Below are positions 26,396 to 35,906 of a stretch of 64,000 nucleotides of DNA, one piece after another. Position 1 is the first letter of the stretch. Each line of letters starts with the position of its first letter. The notes below the pieces were generated by a model. It was given only the letters and a program-made list of their open reading frames with translations, did not search any database and was not told where the DNA came from. Made by a program: the position numbers and the translations under genes. Origin of the DNA: a bacterium (GTDB lineage Bacteria > Armatimonadota > Zipacnadia > Zipacnadales > Zipacnadaceae); assembly GCA_030603495.1 (NCBI GenBank), contig JAUVXR010000003.1, forward strand, positions 1 through 64,000, read 5' to 3'.

Positions 26396-28036
26396 ATGGC
26401 TGTCGCTGATATCGTGGTAATTGATGACGAATCGGGACCACGCGATTCCCTGCGGATGATCCTCAAAGATCATCACGAGGTCCGCACTGCTGCCAGCGGG
26501 CCGGAGGGCCTGGAGCAAATTCGTGAGCACGCGCCCGACCTGGTCTTCCTCGACATTAGGATGCCGGGCATGGACGGCGTCGAAGTGATGCGGCACATCA
26601 AGAACCTGGACGCGGACATCGAGGTGGCGATAATCACTGCATATGCTGCAGTCGAGAGTGCCCAGGAAGCGGTGCGCTATGGTGCGCTGGATTATCTGAC
26701 CAAGCCCTTTGGTGTCAAGGACGTAGAAGATGTCGTGGCGCGCGCCCTCCAGCGCCGACAGGAGCGCGTCGAGCAGGAGGCGATGCTGGCGGAGCTTCGG
26801 CAGATTAGTGAAATGTTGTCGGGCAGACTCGGCGAGTTGGCTCAGCAGCCGCCAGACGCCGATCAGACCACACTATCGCAGCAGTTGACCTCGGCCCATA
26901 CCTCCATAGAAGACCAACTAAGCAATGTTGGCCGACTCAGTGCAATTGGCGAAATAGCCGCGGAGGTAGCGCACGACGTCAACAACTTCCTCTCGGCTAT
27001 GCTGCTAAGGATTGAAGTATTGTTGATGAAGACGCAGGATCACGATCAGGTATCGGCTGAGGACATAGTCGAGGCACTGCGCGACATGGAACGGGCCACT
27101 CGGGACAGTGTGCAGACGGTGGAACGCATCGCCAGCTTTGCCAAGTCTGATCCGTTCGAGCCCAACGAGCAGGTGGGGGTAAATGAAATCCTGAGAACTG
27201 CGGCAGGTCTCAGCCTCGGCCGCGCGCGAGGGCACAGTGATCAGCAGATCGTCTGGGAGCTACAAGATGTGCCTGATGTCGTCGGCAATGCCACGGCCCT
27301 CCGCACGGTCTTCGTCAACCTGTTTATCAACGCCTGGCACGCGATGGAGGGTACCGGCGAGATCCGGGTACGCACCCGTTACGATAGCCTCAGCGCAGTA
27401 GTCGTCGAGTTGAGCGATACTGGCTTAGGCATCCCCCCTGAGATTATGGATAGTATTACCCAGCCTTTCTTTACCACCAAGGAAGAAGGCACTGGGCTGG
27501 GCTTAAGCATTGCCAAGAGGGTCATTGAGCGCCACGGCGGCAGTGTACTCCTCGAAAGCGCACTCGGTGCGGGCACCACTGTCACTGTGTCTCTGCCGGT
27601 GGAGGGGCTGGCGCCAGCGCCGGACGATTCACGGGTGGGTCCCGACATCCTGCTGATTGACGATGACGAAGCGGTCATCCACTCACTGCGCAGCTTCTTC
27701 CAGGCCCACGGCTGGGCCGTCAGCGCGGCGACATCTGGGGTGGCTGGACTTGGCCAGTTCGAGGAAAGCTTGAAGACGCACCAGCGCCCCCCCCAGGTCG
27801 TGGTAATTGATCTGCGCATGTCCGACCTGAGTGGGACGGAGCTGGCCCAGCGCATCAAGCAGCTTGCGCCCGACACGCATACCGTACTGCTAAGTGGCTA
27901 CCTGGACGATGAGCCGGAAGCGGTCATCTCTCCGGATTTCGACGCCGTAATGAGCAAGCCCGTCGATCCGGATAAGCTGCTCGCGCACATAGCCAAGGTA
28001 GCGACCCCCGACCGTTCTGTCTCTTCCTTGGCCTGA
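26396..28036 (+). CDS. hybrid REC-HisKA-HATPase-REC histidine kinase
   Basis: Protein of 546 residues. Receiver 1 has phospho-acceptor D53 in LVFLDIRMPG and K in YLTKPFG. A coiled-coil linker leads to a HisKA domain with H193 in VAHDVNNFL and a complete HATPase (NLFINAWHAME, DTGLGIP, GTGLGLSIAKR). A second receiver has the acceptor in VVVIDLRMSD. No DNA-binding or enzymatic output domain exists. The gene starts 12 bases after the previous one with GGAGG upstream. It probably relays signals from the two upstream proteins. Convergent with the radical SAM gene, only 8 bases apart. Confidence 0.9.
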   Translation: MAVADIVVIDDESGPRDSLRMILKDHHEVRTAASGPEGLEQIREHAPDLVFLDIRMPGMDGVEVMRHIKNLDADIEVAIITAYAAVESAQEAVRYGALDYLTKPFGVKDVEDVVARALQRRQERVEQEAMLAELRQISEMLSGRLGELAQQPPDADQTTLSQQLTSAHTSIEDQLSNVGRLSAIGEIAAEVAHDVNNFLSAMLLRIEVLLMKTQDHDQVSAEDIVEALRDMERATRDSVQTVERIASFAKSDPFEPNEQVGVNEILRTAAGLSLGRARGHSDQQIVWELQDVPDVVGNATALRTVFVNLFINAWHAMEGTGEIRVRTRYDSLSAVVVELSDTGLGIPPEIMDSITQPFFTTKEEGTGLGLSIAKRVIERHGGSVLLESALGAGTTVTVSLPVEGLAPAPDDSRVGPDILLIDDDEAVIHSLRSFFQAHGWAVSAATSGVAGLGQFEESLKTHQRPPQVVVIDLRMSDLSGTELAQRIKQLAPDTHTVLLSGYLDDEPEAVISPDFDAVMSKPVDPDKLLAHIAKVATPDRSVSSLA

Positions 28037-28044
28037 CGGCTTGC

Positions 28045-29697
28045 CTATGCGGTGCGGGGGGGCTTGACTATCGTATCGTTGGCCTGGATAACCATCTCGG
28101 CCATCGCCTCACTGTCGCCGGTAAGAGACCAGAGCCGGGCTAGGTCGCGGAACTGGCGCGGCGTTATCTGGGCACAGTTGGCGATCAAGGCCATGTCGTC
28201 AGGCACATTAGTCAACAGTCCCGCCGCTTCGAGCTCGGCTGCGAACTTCGTCGTTAGTGCTGTGAACTCCCCGAAGGCCATGCCGTTGACCTTATAGGGG
28301 AGCGGGTCCCAAAACTGCGGCGGAAATAGCAGTTTTATCTTATAGTCAAGACCCTCTATCAGCGCCTTCTGCTTGTCAACCTCGAAGTTATATCTGTGTG
28401 GTTCCTCTATCCACGACGTCCCGGGTAGCAGGCCAGGGAATTGCACGGGCACCGAATCTGGCTGTAGGTCAATGATGAAGTCACGGCTCTGCTGGATCGT
28501 CTCTGGGGTGTCGAAGGGCAACGGTACAATCATGCTTGTTGCCACAAACACTCCGGCTTCCTGAGCTGCCTGCACCGTCTCCTTCACCTGCACCAGGTCT
28601 AGCCCCTTGCGCACCGCCTTGTCCAGTATCTCCTGGCAGCCTGACTCGATGCCGAAGAAAATGGCGTGTAGGCCGGAGCGAGACATAACGTCGAAGTGCT
28701 GAGGCTCGGCGCTGGCAAAGTGCCCAAAGCAGGCGTACTGGACCTGTAGGCCCCGCTGCAGGATCTCTTGAGCTATCTCATACATCAGGCGGCCTGGTGT
28801 GGATGAGCCCGCGAAGCGAAAGACTGAAATACCGTGCTGATTGACCATCTGCGCCATCCGGTCAACCAACAGCTTCGCTGAGGCGGTGCGCAGGCGGGGG
28901 CCGCTTTCGACCGGATGTGTGCAGAAGCCACACCGGAAAGGACAACCCCGGCTGTCGTCAAGCACGATTATCTTGATCTTTTCCTCACCGGCCATAGCCG
29001 GGTAGATATCGGAGTCGTAGACTGGAATAGGTAGTGTGTTCAAGTCTAGCCATTCGGTACGGGGTACCTCGCGGACCTCTCCGCCCTCGTGGTAGATAAT
29101 CCCAGGAATCTGCGCCAGGCTCTGCTGGCCGACGGCGTGCTGCGCTAGCTCCACAATCGTCGCTTCGGCCTCGCCGACGGCGATCGCCTCAAAGACATCG
29201 GTGCGCTGGTAGATCACGTCTTTGAACCAGGAGGCCTGAGGGCCGCCGGCGTAGATGTGCAGGGCAGGGAACTCCGCCCGCAGCATCTGGGCCAGGACCA
29301 CGCTTCCCGAGAAGCCGTCACCGTTCCATAGTTTGAAACCGACCAAGTCCGGCTGAAACCGGCGGACTTCCTCTGCCAGTTCCTGGCCAATTCGACGCAG
29401 CTCGGCCTCCTGGTGCGCCGCCAGTTGGGCCTGTAACTGCTGGAGTTGCGCTATTTGGTCAGGCTGGGGCGGCCCCCCCCCGCCGCGCAGCAACTCCAGG
29501 GCGATGGGCTTGAGCAGTGCGGATAGCGGCTGGGGAAACAGCCGACGCATCGTCGCGACGGTGCCATAGTCCAGGATCTTCGCTTCGTGCCCGGCCTCCA
29601 GCAGGGCGCCCGCCAGGTTGGCTAGACCGTTGTCAGGGGTGAGGCTGCTAGGCGTGTAAGGGTATCCAGCGTAGCTGACCAATAGGCCGCGGGCCAT
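28045..29697 (-). CDS. B12-binding-domain radical SAM protein
   Basis: Protein of 550 residues. The N-terminal region resembles a cobalamin-binding Rossmann domain ('DNGLANLAGALLEAGHEAKILDYG', 'PDLVGFKLWNGD', 'HIYAGGPQASWF') as in the BchE/P-methylase group. The radical SAM core has the 4Fe-4S motif CPFRCGFC near residue 300. A C-terminal domain of about 110 residues follows. A Pro/Gln-rich insert lies around residues 75-105. The substrate is unknown. AAAGGAGG stands 9 nt before the ATG at 29697, so the track start at 29721 is rejected. Confidence 0.85.
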   Translation of the reverse strand: MARGLLVSYAGYPYTPSSLTPDNGLANLAGALLEAGHEAKILDYGTVATMRRLFPQPLSALLKPIALELLRGGGGPPQPDQIAQLQQLQAQLAAHQEAELRRIGQELAEEVRRFQPDLVGFKLWNGDGFSGSVVLAQMLRAEFPALHIYAGGPQASWFKDVIYQRTDVFEAIAVGEAEATIVELAQHAVGQQSLAQIPGIIYHEGGEVREVPRTEWLDLNTLPIPVYDSDIYPAMAGEEKIKIIVLDDSRGCPFRCGFCTHPVESGPRLRTASAKLLVDRMAQMVNQHGISVFRFAGSSTPGRLMYEIAQEILQRGLQVQYACFGHFASAEPQHFDVMSRSGLHAIFFGIESGCQEILDKAVRKGLDLVQVKETVQAAQEAGVFVATSMIVPLPFDTPETIQQSRDFIIDLQPDSVPVQFPGLLPGTSWIEEPHRYNFEVDKQKALIEGLDYKIKLLFPPQFWDPLPYKVNGMAFGEFTALTTKFAAELEAAGLLTNVPDDMALIANCAQITPRQFRDLARLWSLTGDSEAMAEMVIQANDTIVKPPRTA

Positions 29698-29845
29698 ACT
29701 AAGAGATCCTCCTTTCACCACTAGGTTCGCCGTCCGCTTCCGTCATTCCTTGTGAGTCTGAATTGGGGACTGAGCAGGCAGGAGACACACTGCCCAACGA
29801 AGAATTGCCTGGTGAACGCTAAGCACCAAGAGAGGTGTAGTGCAA

Positions 29846-30907
29846 ATGTCCGAAGATCAAATGACCCCCAAGGAGCGATGGCTGGCGGTACTCAATCGCC
29901 AGCCGGTTGACCGTGTGCCCACTGACTACTGGGCCACCGAGGAGGCCTCGGCCAAGCTGCGCGAGTATCTGGGCTGCGCGACTATGGACGAGGTCTACAA
30001 GCAGTTGCACATTGACATGGTCGTGAAGGTGGGTGGCCAGTATGTTGGCCCGGAACTGGCCGAGAACGAAGATGTATTCGGCTGCCGCTTCAGGAATATT
30101 GACTATGGCACCGGTGTCTATCGCGAGTCTATTCACTATCCTCTGGCCGAGTTCAACTCCGTCGCAGAGATCGAGCGTAACTACCAGTGGCCGCAACCCG
30201 ACTGGTGGGACTATTCGCAGGTGCCTGGGCAGATTGCCGGTAAGGAGGACTATCCGATCCAGGGAGGGGGCTCCGAGCCGTTTCTCAAATACTGCGGGTT
30301 ACGGGGCCTGGAGCAAGGTTTTATGGACCTGGTTGTCAATCCCGATATGGTTCACTATTGCCTGGATATTCTCTTCGAGCTGGCCTATGAGAACACCCGC
30401 CGCATCTACGAGGCCATCCCCGGACAGGTGATGATCTCTTATGTGGCCGAGGATATGGGTTCACAGGAAGGCCTGCTGTTTTCAGTACCACACATCCGCG
30501 AGTTTCTCATCCTCCGGATGAAGCGGATGATGGACCTGGCCCACGAAAACGGCACCTATGTCTTTCATCACAGTGATGGTGCAATTAGGCCTGTAATCCC
30601 CGACATGATCGAGACGGGCATTGACGTGCTCAATCCCGTCCAGTGGCGCTGCCAGGGGATGGAACGCGAGGGCCTCAAGCGCGATTTCGGCGACCAGATC
30701 ATCTTCCACGGGGCGATGGACAATCAGTATACGCTGCCCTTCGGCACGACTGAGGAGGTGCGGCAGGAGGTTTTGGATAATCTGCGCATCCTGGGCGCAG
30801 ACGGGGGATACATCCTGGCCCCGTGTCACAATATCCAGGCAGTCAGCCCGCCGGAGAACATTGTCACTATGTATGAGACCGCTTACGAGTTCAGCCAGAC
30901 CGGTTGA
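29846..30907 (+). CDS. uroporphyrinogen decarboxylase-family protein (methyltransferase-like)
   Basis: TIM-barrel protein of 353 residues. It begins MSEDQMTPKERWLAVLNRQP, typical for the MtaA/CmuA-like side of the URO-D family. Likely zinc or substrate sites are 'FHHSDGAIRPVIPDMIETGIDVLNP' and 'LAPCHNIQAVSPPENI'. Such proteins often transfer methyl groups or act on unknown small molecules, and are numerous in Armatimonadota-like genomes. The true haem enzyme is unlikely because the N-terminal arginine motif of HemE is absent. Start at the ATG with AGAGAGG upstream. Confidence 0.88.
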   Translation: MSEDQMTPKERWLAVLNRQPVDRVPTDYWATEEASAKLREYLGCATMDEVYKQLHIDMVVKVGGQYVGPELAENEDVFGCRFRNIDYGTGVYRESIHYPLAEFNSVAEIERNYQWPQPDWWDYSQVPGQIAGKEDYPIQGGGSEPFLKYCGLRGLEQGFMDLVVNPDMVHYCLDILFELAYENTRRIYEAIPGQVMISYVAEDMGSQEGLLFSVPHIREFLILRMKRMMDLAHENGTYVFHHSDGAIRPVIPDMIETGIDVLNPVQWRCQGMEREGLKRDFGDQIIFHGAMDNQYTLPFGTTEEVRQEVLDNLRILGADGGYILAPCHNIQAVSPPENIVTMYETAYEFSQTG

Positions 30908-30976
30908 GATGCCAGAACTTATCGAGTAACCTCTTAGCAATGATGAGATTCATAATGACTCGGTTAGCATATGACT

Positions 30977-31005
30977 CAGCCCCGACAAAGCTTCCCCCGG
31001 GGCTG
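30977..31005. terminator. hairpin between convergent genes (possible bidirectional terminator)
   Basis: CAGCCCCG-N13-CGGGGCTG, a perfect 8-bp stem between the URO-D gene (ends 30907) and the helicase gene (ends 31053). No long T-tract on either side, so the strength is uncertain. Confidence 0.45.
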
Positions 31006-31052
31006 CATACCGAAGCCTGCTCGGCGTATCAGCTGCCTATCCTCGGCCCCAG

Positions 31053-33338
31053 TTACTCCTCTACCCAAAACTGGGCTAGGCAGGCGGCGCCGGCCTTGTC
31101 CATCGGCTGGTTGTTATCGCCGCAGCTCGGCGACTGCACGCACGCCGGACAGCCCGCGCCACAGGGACAGCTCGTGATGCGCTCGTAGACCGCCCCGAGC
31201 ACCTCCTCGGCCCGGTAAAAGGCCTCCTCGCAGATGCCAACGCCGCCCGGGTAGCCGTCGTAGACGAATATCCCGCCTGTGCCTATATCCGGGTGGTCAG
31301 AATACGTGACACCCCCGATGTCGTGCGGATCGCACAGCGCAAAGAGCGGCAGCAGGGCGATAATCGCATGCTCCAGTCCGTGCATACTGCCCATCAGGTG
31401 GTGGGCGTCCTCAGCCAGCATCGTCGCCTCGGGCTCGGCGACGGCAAACCACACGCCCATCGTCTCGAAGTCCTGCGCCGGCAAATTCAACTTCTCGACG
31501 CCGCACTGCTGGCCGGTTTCAAGATGGAACTTGCGATACCCGACCACCTGGTTGTGGACATTGACCTCGCCGAGGCTTATCTGACCGCAGCCAGCCAGCT
31601 CTCGTCCGTCATAAGCCGCAATGACGGCCACGTCCGACACCTCCAGAGTGCGAGTGTAGTACTCAACATCAGTCGGCTCCACGGTGACGCAGCAGCTTTC
31701 CGGATCCAGGCCGGTGACCAGGTAGTTCTCACCCTGATGCCGGTAGACTGCCCCCGGGTAAGTTATCCAGTAGACTGAAGTTTGGTCGATTGTGCCCAGC
31801 AACTCATCGCAACTGGTATCAATAATCTCATAGTCAGCGCCACCGGTGCTGCGGATATTGACCTCGGCCGGCGGATAGATATTTACATCCCCGGCCCAGT
31901 GCCAGCGCCGGCGCTTGCGCAGGTAGCTGTGTTCTTCCAGAGCCTGCAGAATCGCGCTCATCTGAGGGCCAAAGAAATCTTCGTCATCTTCGGCCAGCGG
32001 CAGTTCGTAAGCCGCGCACAGCAGATGCTCGCCCAGGATAAAGCGGTTCTCAGGATTGATCAGCACTCGCTCCTGGTCAGCGTCCAGCAGATATCCAGGA
32101 TGTTCGACGACATACTGGTCAACGCCGCCGGGCAACGCCACCAGTACGGCCAGGGCATCCTGCTGCCCCCGGCCTCCCCGACCGACCTGCTGCCAGACCG
32201 AGGAGATACTTCCCGGATAACCGGTCATCACCACTGCATCCAGTCCGCCGATGTCCACACCCAACTCCAGAGCGCTGGTCGCCGCCACCGCTAGCAGGTC
32301 ACCGGAAAAGAGCTGCTGCTCGATCTCCCGACGCTGCTCGGGCAGGTAGCCGCCCCGGTAGGCCATAAGCTGCTTGCGGAGCTGCGCGTCGTCTGCCAGC
32401 CGGCGCATATGCTGGAGAATCAGCTCGGCCTGCTGCCGCGCCTGGGTGAAGGTGATAGTACGGATACCCTCCCGGGCCAGGCGGACGGTGAGCTCAGCCG
32501 CCTCCATATTGCCGCTGCGCCGCTGGCCCAGGTCCTTATCCACCAACGGTGGATTCCAGAAGACGAAGAAGCGTCTTCCCTGCGCGGAGGTGTCCTCCTG
32601 GACAACCTCGAAATCCAGGCCCACTAGCCGCTCGCAGTGCTCCTGGGGGTTGCCGATGGTCGCGGACGTGCAGATGAACTGCGGGTCAGCGCCGTGATGG
32701 CGGGCAATGCGCCGCAGCCGCCGCAGCACATTGGCGGTGTGCGAGCCGAACACGCCGCGGTAAGTGTGCACCTCGTCGAGCACGACGTACCGCAGATGCC
32801 GGAAGAAGTCGGCCCAGGACTCGTGATACGGGCAGATAGCCACGTGCAGCATATCGGGATTGGTCAGGATGACCTGGGCATGCTGGCGGATGCGCCGCCG
32901 CTGGTTCTGGGGAGTGTCACCATCGTAGGTATGAGCGGTGAAGACAGTGCCGGCGCCGAAGGCGCCCAGCTTCCCGAGCTGGTCCTGGGCAAGAGCCTTG
33001 GTCGGGTAGGTCAGGATCGCACGGGTGGTCGGATCGTCGTGAATAGCCTGGGCTAGCGGCAGTGTGTAGCAGAGGGTCTTACCGCTGGCGGTGCCGGCGG
33101 CGATGACCACGTTCTTGCCGGCAAGCACCGCCTCGATGGCCTGCACCTGGTGGCGATAGAGCTTCTTGAGCCCCAGATCATCCAGGACCTGCCGGACATC
33201 TTCGCTGAGCTCGCTTTTCAGCTCACCGTAGCGGGCCTGGCGCGCGGGAATGACCTCAATGTGTTCGATCTGGCCCTGGTAGTCCTCGGCAGCAGTAAGC
33301 TGTTCCAGAAAAGCCTCAATCCGCGACTCGCCACTCAC
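31053..33338 (-). CDS. mrfA: MrfA/Hrq1-like DEAD/DEAH helicase with C-terminal DUF1998
   Basis: Superfamily 2 helicase of 761 residues. Motif I is AAGTASGKTLCY, motif II is LDEVHTY (DEVH), motif III is CTSAT, and motif VI is QQVGRGGRGQ. The C-terminal DUF1998-like zinc site has four cysteines, CPCGAGCPACVQSPSCG. This layout is that of MrfA (mitomycin repair factor, a 3'-5' helicase) and yeast Hrq1, so repair of DNA cross-links is the likely role. No mrfB-type exonuclease is adjacent. It starts with GTG and overlaps the tatC stop by 4 bases (GTGA), suggesting translational coupling. Confidence 0.9.
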   Translation of the reverse strand: MSGESRIEAFLEQLTAAEDYQGQIEHIEVIPARQARYGELKSELSEDVRQVLDDLGLKKLYRHQVQAIEAVLAGKNVVIAAGTASGKTLCYTLPLAQAIHDDPTTRAILTYPTKALAQDQLGKLGAFGAGTVFTAHTYDGDTPQNQRRRIRQHAQVILTNPDMLHVAICPYHESWADFFRHLRYVVLDEVHTYRGVFGSHTANVLRRLRRIARHHGADPQFICTSATIGNPQEHCERLVGLDFEVVQEDTSAQGRRFFVFWNPPLVDKDLGQRRSGNMEAAELTVRLAREGIRTITFTQARQQAELILQHMRRLADDAQLRKQLMAYRGGYLPEQRREIEQQLFSGDLLAVAATSALELGVDIGGLDAVVMTGYPGSISSVWQQVGRGGRGQQDALAVLVALPGGVDQYVVEHPGYLLDADQERVLINPENRFILGEHLLCAAYELPLAEDDEDFFGPQMSAILQALEEHSYLRKRRRWHWAGDVNIYPPAEVNIRSTGGADYEIIDTSCDELLGTIDQTSVYWITYPGAVYRHQGENYLVTGLDPESCCVTVEPTDVEYYTRTLEVSDVAVIAAYDGRELAGCGQISLGEVNVHNQVVGYRKFHLETGQQCGVEKLNLPAQDFETMGVWFAVAEPEATMLAEDAHHLMGSMHGLEHAIIALLPLFALCDPHDIGGVTYSDHPDIGTGGIFVYDGYPGGVGICEEAFYRAEEVLGAVYERITSCPCGAGCPACVQSPSCGDNNQPMDKAGAACLAQFWVEE

Positions 33339-34180
33339 TGCTCGCCACCTTCGGGATCGGCAGATTCGTCACCGGCGACCAGCTTATCGTACGGCGGCGG
33401 ATAGTACGCCTCGTCGTCTTCCGGTTCAGCGTCGGTGGGGCGCTTCTGTACCAATCGCACCAGGCCGATGCTGATCGCGTACAACACCACAAGTGGGCCG
33501 GCCATAAACAACATCGTCACCGGATCAGTGGTGGGCGTGGCGATAGCTGCGGCGATGAATATGATCACCACCGCATAGCGCCAGAAGACCACCAATTGGG
33601 CGGCACGCACTATCCCCACCGCCCCCAGGAACATCAGCACCAGCGGCAGCTCAAAGGCCAGCCCGAAGACCAGCAGCATCCGCAGCAGGAAATAGAGGTA
33701 GGGCTGCAGGGTCAACTCCACCTCCACGCCCATGCTCTGGTTGATGTTGAAGAAGAAGGCGAAGGCACGCGGGGATATAAAGTAGCAGAAAATGACACCA
33801 CCCATGAACAGCACTGTTGCCGCGGGCAGCAGCCAGATGACGAAGCGTTTCTCGCGGGGTTCCAGCGCCGGCTTGATAAACAACCACAACTCCATGAGAA
33901 TCAGCGGGGAGGCGATGATGACCCCCGCCACCAACGCTATCTGCATCATCAGCACGAAGCCAGCGGCCGGTTCGAAGATGCGGAAGGGCAGCTCTTCGAG
34001 CCCCGCCTGCTGCGCACCTATGTGGGCCGGTTCCTGCAACAGAGCCAGCAGGGGCGCGCGCGCCGTCCACGCCAGCGCCATGCCCGCCGCAGTGTAGATC
34101 ATCATCCGCAGCAGCCGCATGCGCAGCTCCTCGAGGTGCTCGAAGAACGAGACCTCTTTTTTGCCGCGCTCCGAATTCAC
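33335..34180 (-). CDS. tatC: TatC, twin-arginine translocase subunit
   Basis: Integral membrane protein of 281 residues with six helices. The family N-terminus SFFEHLEELRMRLLR and the 'FIKPALEPREKR' loop are present, with conserved FELPLVLMFL in helix 4 and a charged C-terminal tail. It recognises twin-arginine signal peptides of folded exported proteins. No tatA/tatB gene is adjacent in the window. The start is GTG at 34180 with only a weak GGGA upstream. It overlaps the helicase gene. Confidence 0.93.
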   Translation of the reverse strand: MNSERGKKEVSFFEHLEELRMRLLRMMIYTAAGMALAWTARAPLLALLQEPAHIGAQQAGLEELPFRIFEPAAGFVLMMQIALVAGVIIASPLILMELWLFIKPALEPREKRFVIWLLPAATVLFMGGVIFCYFISPRAFAFFFNINQSMGVEVELTLQPYLYFLLRMLLVFGLAFELPLVLMFLGAVGIVRAAQLVVFWRYAVVIIFIAAAIATPTTDPVTMLFMAGPLVVLYAISIGLVRLVQKRPTDAEPEDDEAYYPPPYDKLVAGDESADPEGGEQ

Positions 34181-34327
34181 TGGGCCATTTCCCGAGTCAT
34201 TGTGCGATTGCGCAGTCCGGTCACTCTCTCTTATTCGCCACGGAAGGAATCTACCCCTCGCCCACGGAACTTGGGTGGGGCTGCCCCTACGCCCATAAGT
34301 TTAATGCTCTTTGAAGGAGGAGACAAG

Positions 34328-34693
34328 GTGGTAACTGAATCCAGTTCAGCTAGCGACATACTGGGCAAGCTGCGGCGGGATAACCCCGATGTTACCGCAG
34401 CCGTCGTGGTTACCCCCGATGGCTTTGCCGTCGCCGCGGATACTAGCCCCGAGGTATCAGCCGACGCGCTCGCCGCACTGGCCGCTGATCTGTTAGTGCG
34501 GGCCTCGCGCAGCGCCCGGGAGTTTGGTCAAGGCACCATCGAGGAGCTATTCGCCCGCGCCGAGACCGGCTACGTCATCGTCACCTCGGCCGGCCCCGAG
34601 CAGATTCTGGCCTGTTTGGCCAATCCGGAGGTAACCCTGGGCCTACTGCTAGCAGACGTACGCCAGACCGCCGCGGTGCTGGCCGAGGAGTAA
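34328..34693 (+). CDS. roadblock/LC7 domain protein (MglB-like)
   Basis: Small protein of 121 residues. 'DILGKLRRDNPDVTAAVVVTPDGFAVAAD' and 'GYVIVTSAGPEQILACLANPEVTLGLLLADVRQ' match the roadblock/LC7 fold, which in bacteria forms dimers acting as GTPase-activating proteins for Ras-like GTPases such as MglA. No small GTPase lies next to it. The ORF track starts at 33596, but that part is the antisense of tatC. GTG at 34328 has AAGGAGGAG 5 nt upstream and fixes the start. Confidence 0.8.
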   Translation: MVTESSSASDILGKLRRDNPDVTAAVVVTPDGFAVAADTSPEVSADALAALAADLLVRASRSAREFGQGTIEELFARAETGYVIVTSAGPEQILACLANPEVTLGLLLADVRQTAAVLAEE

Positions 34694-34892
34694 CGGGCGG
34701 TGTGCAAGACCTAGGGATATAGGGCAAATGCGCGTCTACCCGAGCAGTGCGCGCCGGGCGAGCCGGGCGAGCCGCGCCGCCATTGATTTGATCGTCACGC
34801 GGCCAACTAGGCCGTCGGAGGGGCCGTGTTGAACGCAGCGAGTCCGGCATCAAACGTACAAGCGATATTGCGCTCATTTGGACAACTAAGCA

Positions 34893-35906
34893 CTATCGCC
34901 GGTCCCGGTACCAGCTCGCAAAGTACTCACGACTACGGGCCAGGCTGCGTTCCAGCCAGTCCTGATGGTCGGCCAGCCAGCGCACGGTCTGCCGCAGTCC
35001 CCCTTCCCACTCGACTTCCGGCTCCCAACCTAGCGTTGCGATCTTATCCCCACTCATCGCGTAACGAACGTCGTGCCCAGGCCGGTCCGCCACATGCTTG
35101 ATGAGGCTGTCGGGCTTGCCAAGTTCATCCAGAATTACCTTGATGGTCGCCAGGTTTTCGCGCTCGTTCCCCGCGGGGATGTTGTAGACCTGCCCCGGCT
35201 CCCCGTTTTCCAGCAGGACGTACATCGCCCGGCAGTGATCCGCCACATGTAGCCAGTCACGCCGCTGCCGACCATCTCCGTAGACTGGTAGCGGCTCGTC
35301 GCGCAGCGCCCTATAGACAAACAGCGGGACGAGCTTCTCAGGATACTGGTAGGGGCCGTAGTTATTGCAGGGACGGGAGACTATCACGGGCAGCCCGTAA
35401 GTCACACAATAGGCGCGTGCCAGGTGATCGGCTCCTGCCTTGCTGGCCGAATAGGGATTGCGCGGGTTCAGCGGTGCCTCCTCATCGCACTCGCCCGTCT
35501 CAAGCGATCCGTATACTTCATCGGTCGAGACGTGCAGGAAACGCTGGGTGGTGAGCCTGTCGAGCCAGGCTTCGCGCGCGGCTTCGAGGAGCACGAAGGT
35601 GCCGAAGAAGTTAGTCTGCATCGCCGGCTGCGGGCCCATAATACTGCGGTCCACGTGCGATTCGGCCGCCAGGTGGACGACGGTCTCCACACCGGCCATC
35701 GCCTCCCGCACCGTGGCGACATCGCAGATGTCCCCCTCAATAAAGGTGACCCTGGGGTTATCGGCGACATCAGCTAGGTTCTCCCAGCTGCCGGCGTAGG
35801 TCAGCTTATCGAGCACCCGCACCTGTGCATCCGGAATATGCTCAAGCAGATACCGGACAAAACTACAACCAATAAATCCCGCGCCGCCGGTGATAAGGAT
35901 GTTCAT
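34893..35906 (-). CDS. rfbB: dTDP-glucose 4,6-dehydratase
   Basis: Extended short-chain dehydrogenase of 337 residues (EC 4.2.1.46). The NAD loop is ITGGAGFIG (5-13). The catalytic acid pair is in VSTDEVYG, and the Tyr/Lys pair is in NPYSASKAGAD. Typical RfbB features 'DRPGHDVRYAM' and 'NNYGPYQYPEKLVPLF' are present. It makes dTDP-4-keto-6-deoxyglucose for surface sugars. The rest of the rhamnose pathway (rfbA, C, D) is not in the window. The start overlaps the stop of the DUF5677-like gene by 4 bases (ATGA). Confidence 0.95.
   Translation of the reverse strand: MNILITGGAGFIGCSFVRYLLEHIPDAQVRVLDKLTYAGSWENLADVADNPRVTFIEGDICDVATVREAMAGVETVVHLAAESHVDRSIMGPQPAMQTNFFGTFVLLEAAREAWLDRLTTQRFLHVSTDEVYGSLETGECDEEAPLNPRNPYSASKAGADHLARAYCVTYGLPVIVSRPCNNYGPYQYPEKLVPLFVYRALRDEPLPVYGDGRQRRDWLHVADHCRAMYVLLENGEPGQVYNIPAGNERENLATIKVILDELGKPDSLIKHVADRPGHDVRYAMSGDKIATLGWEPEVEWEGGLRQTVRWLADHQDWLERSLARSREYFASWYRDRR

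Noticed and set aside
33596-34327. Long plus-strand ORF leading into the roadblock gene
   Set aside because: The first 244 residues are antisense to tatC and rich in His/Gln/Arg; the real start is GTG 34328 with AAGGAGGAG.
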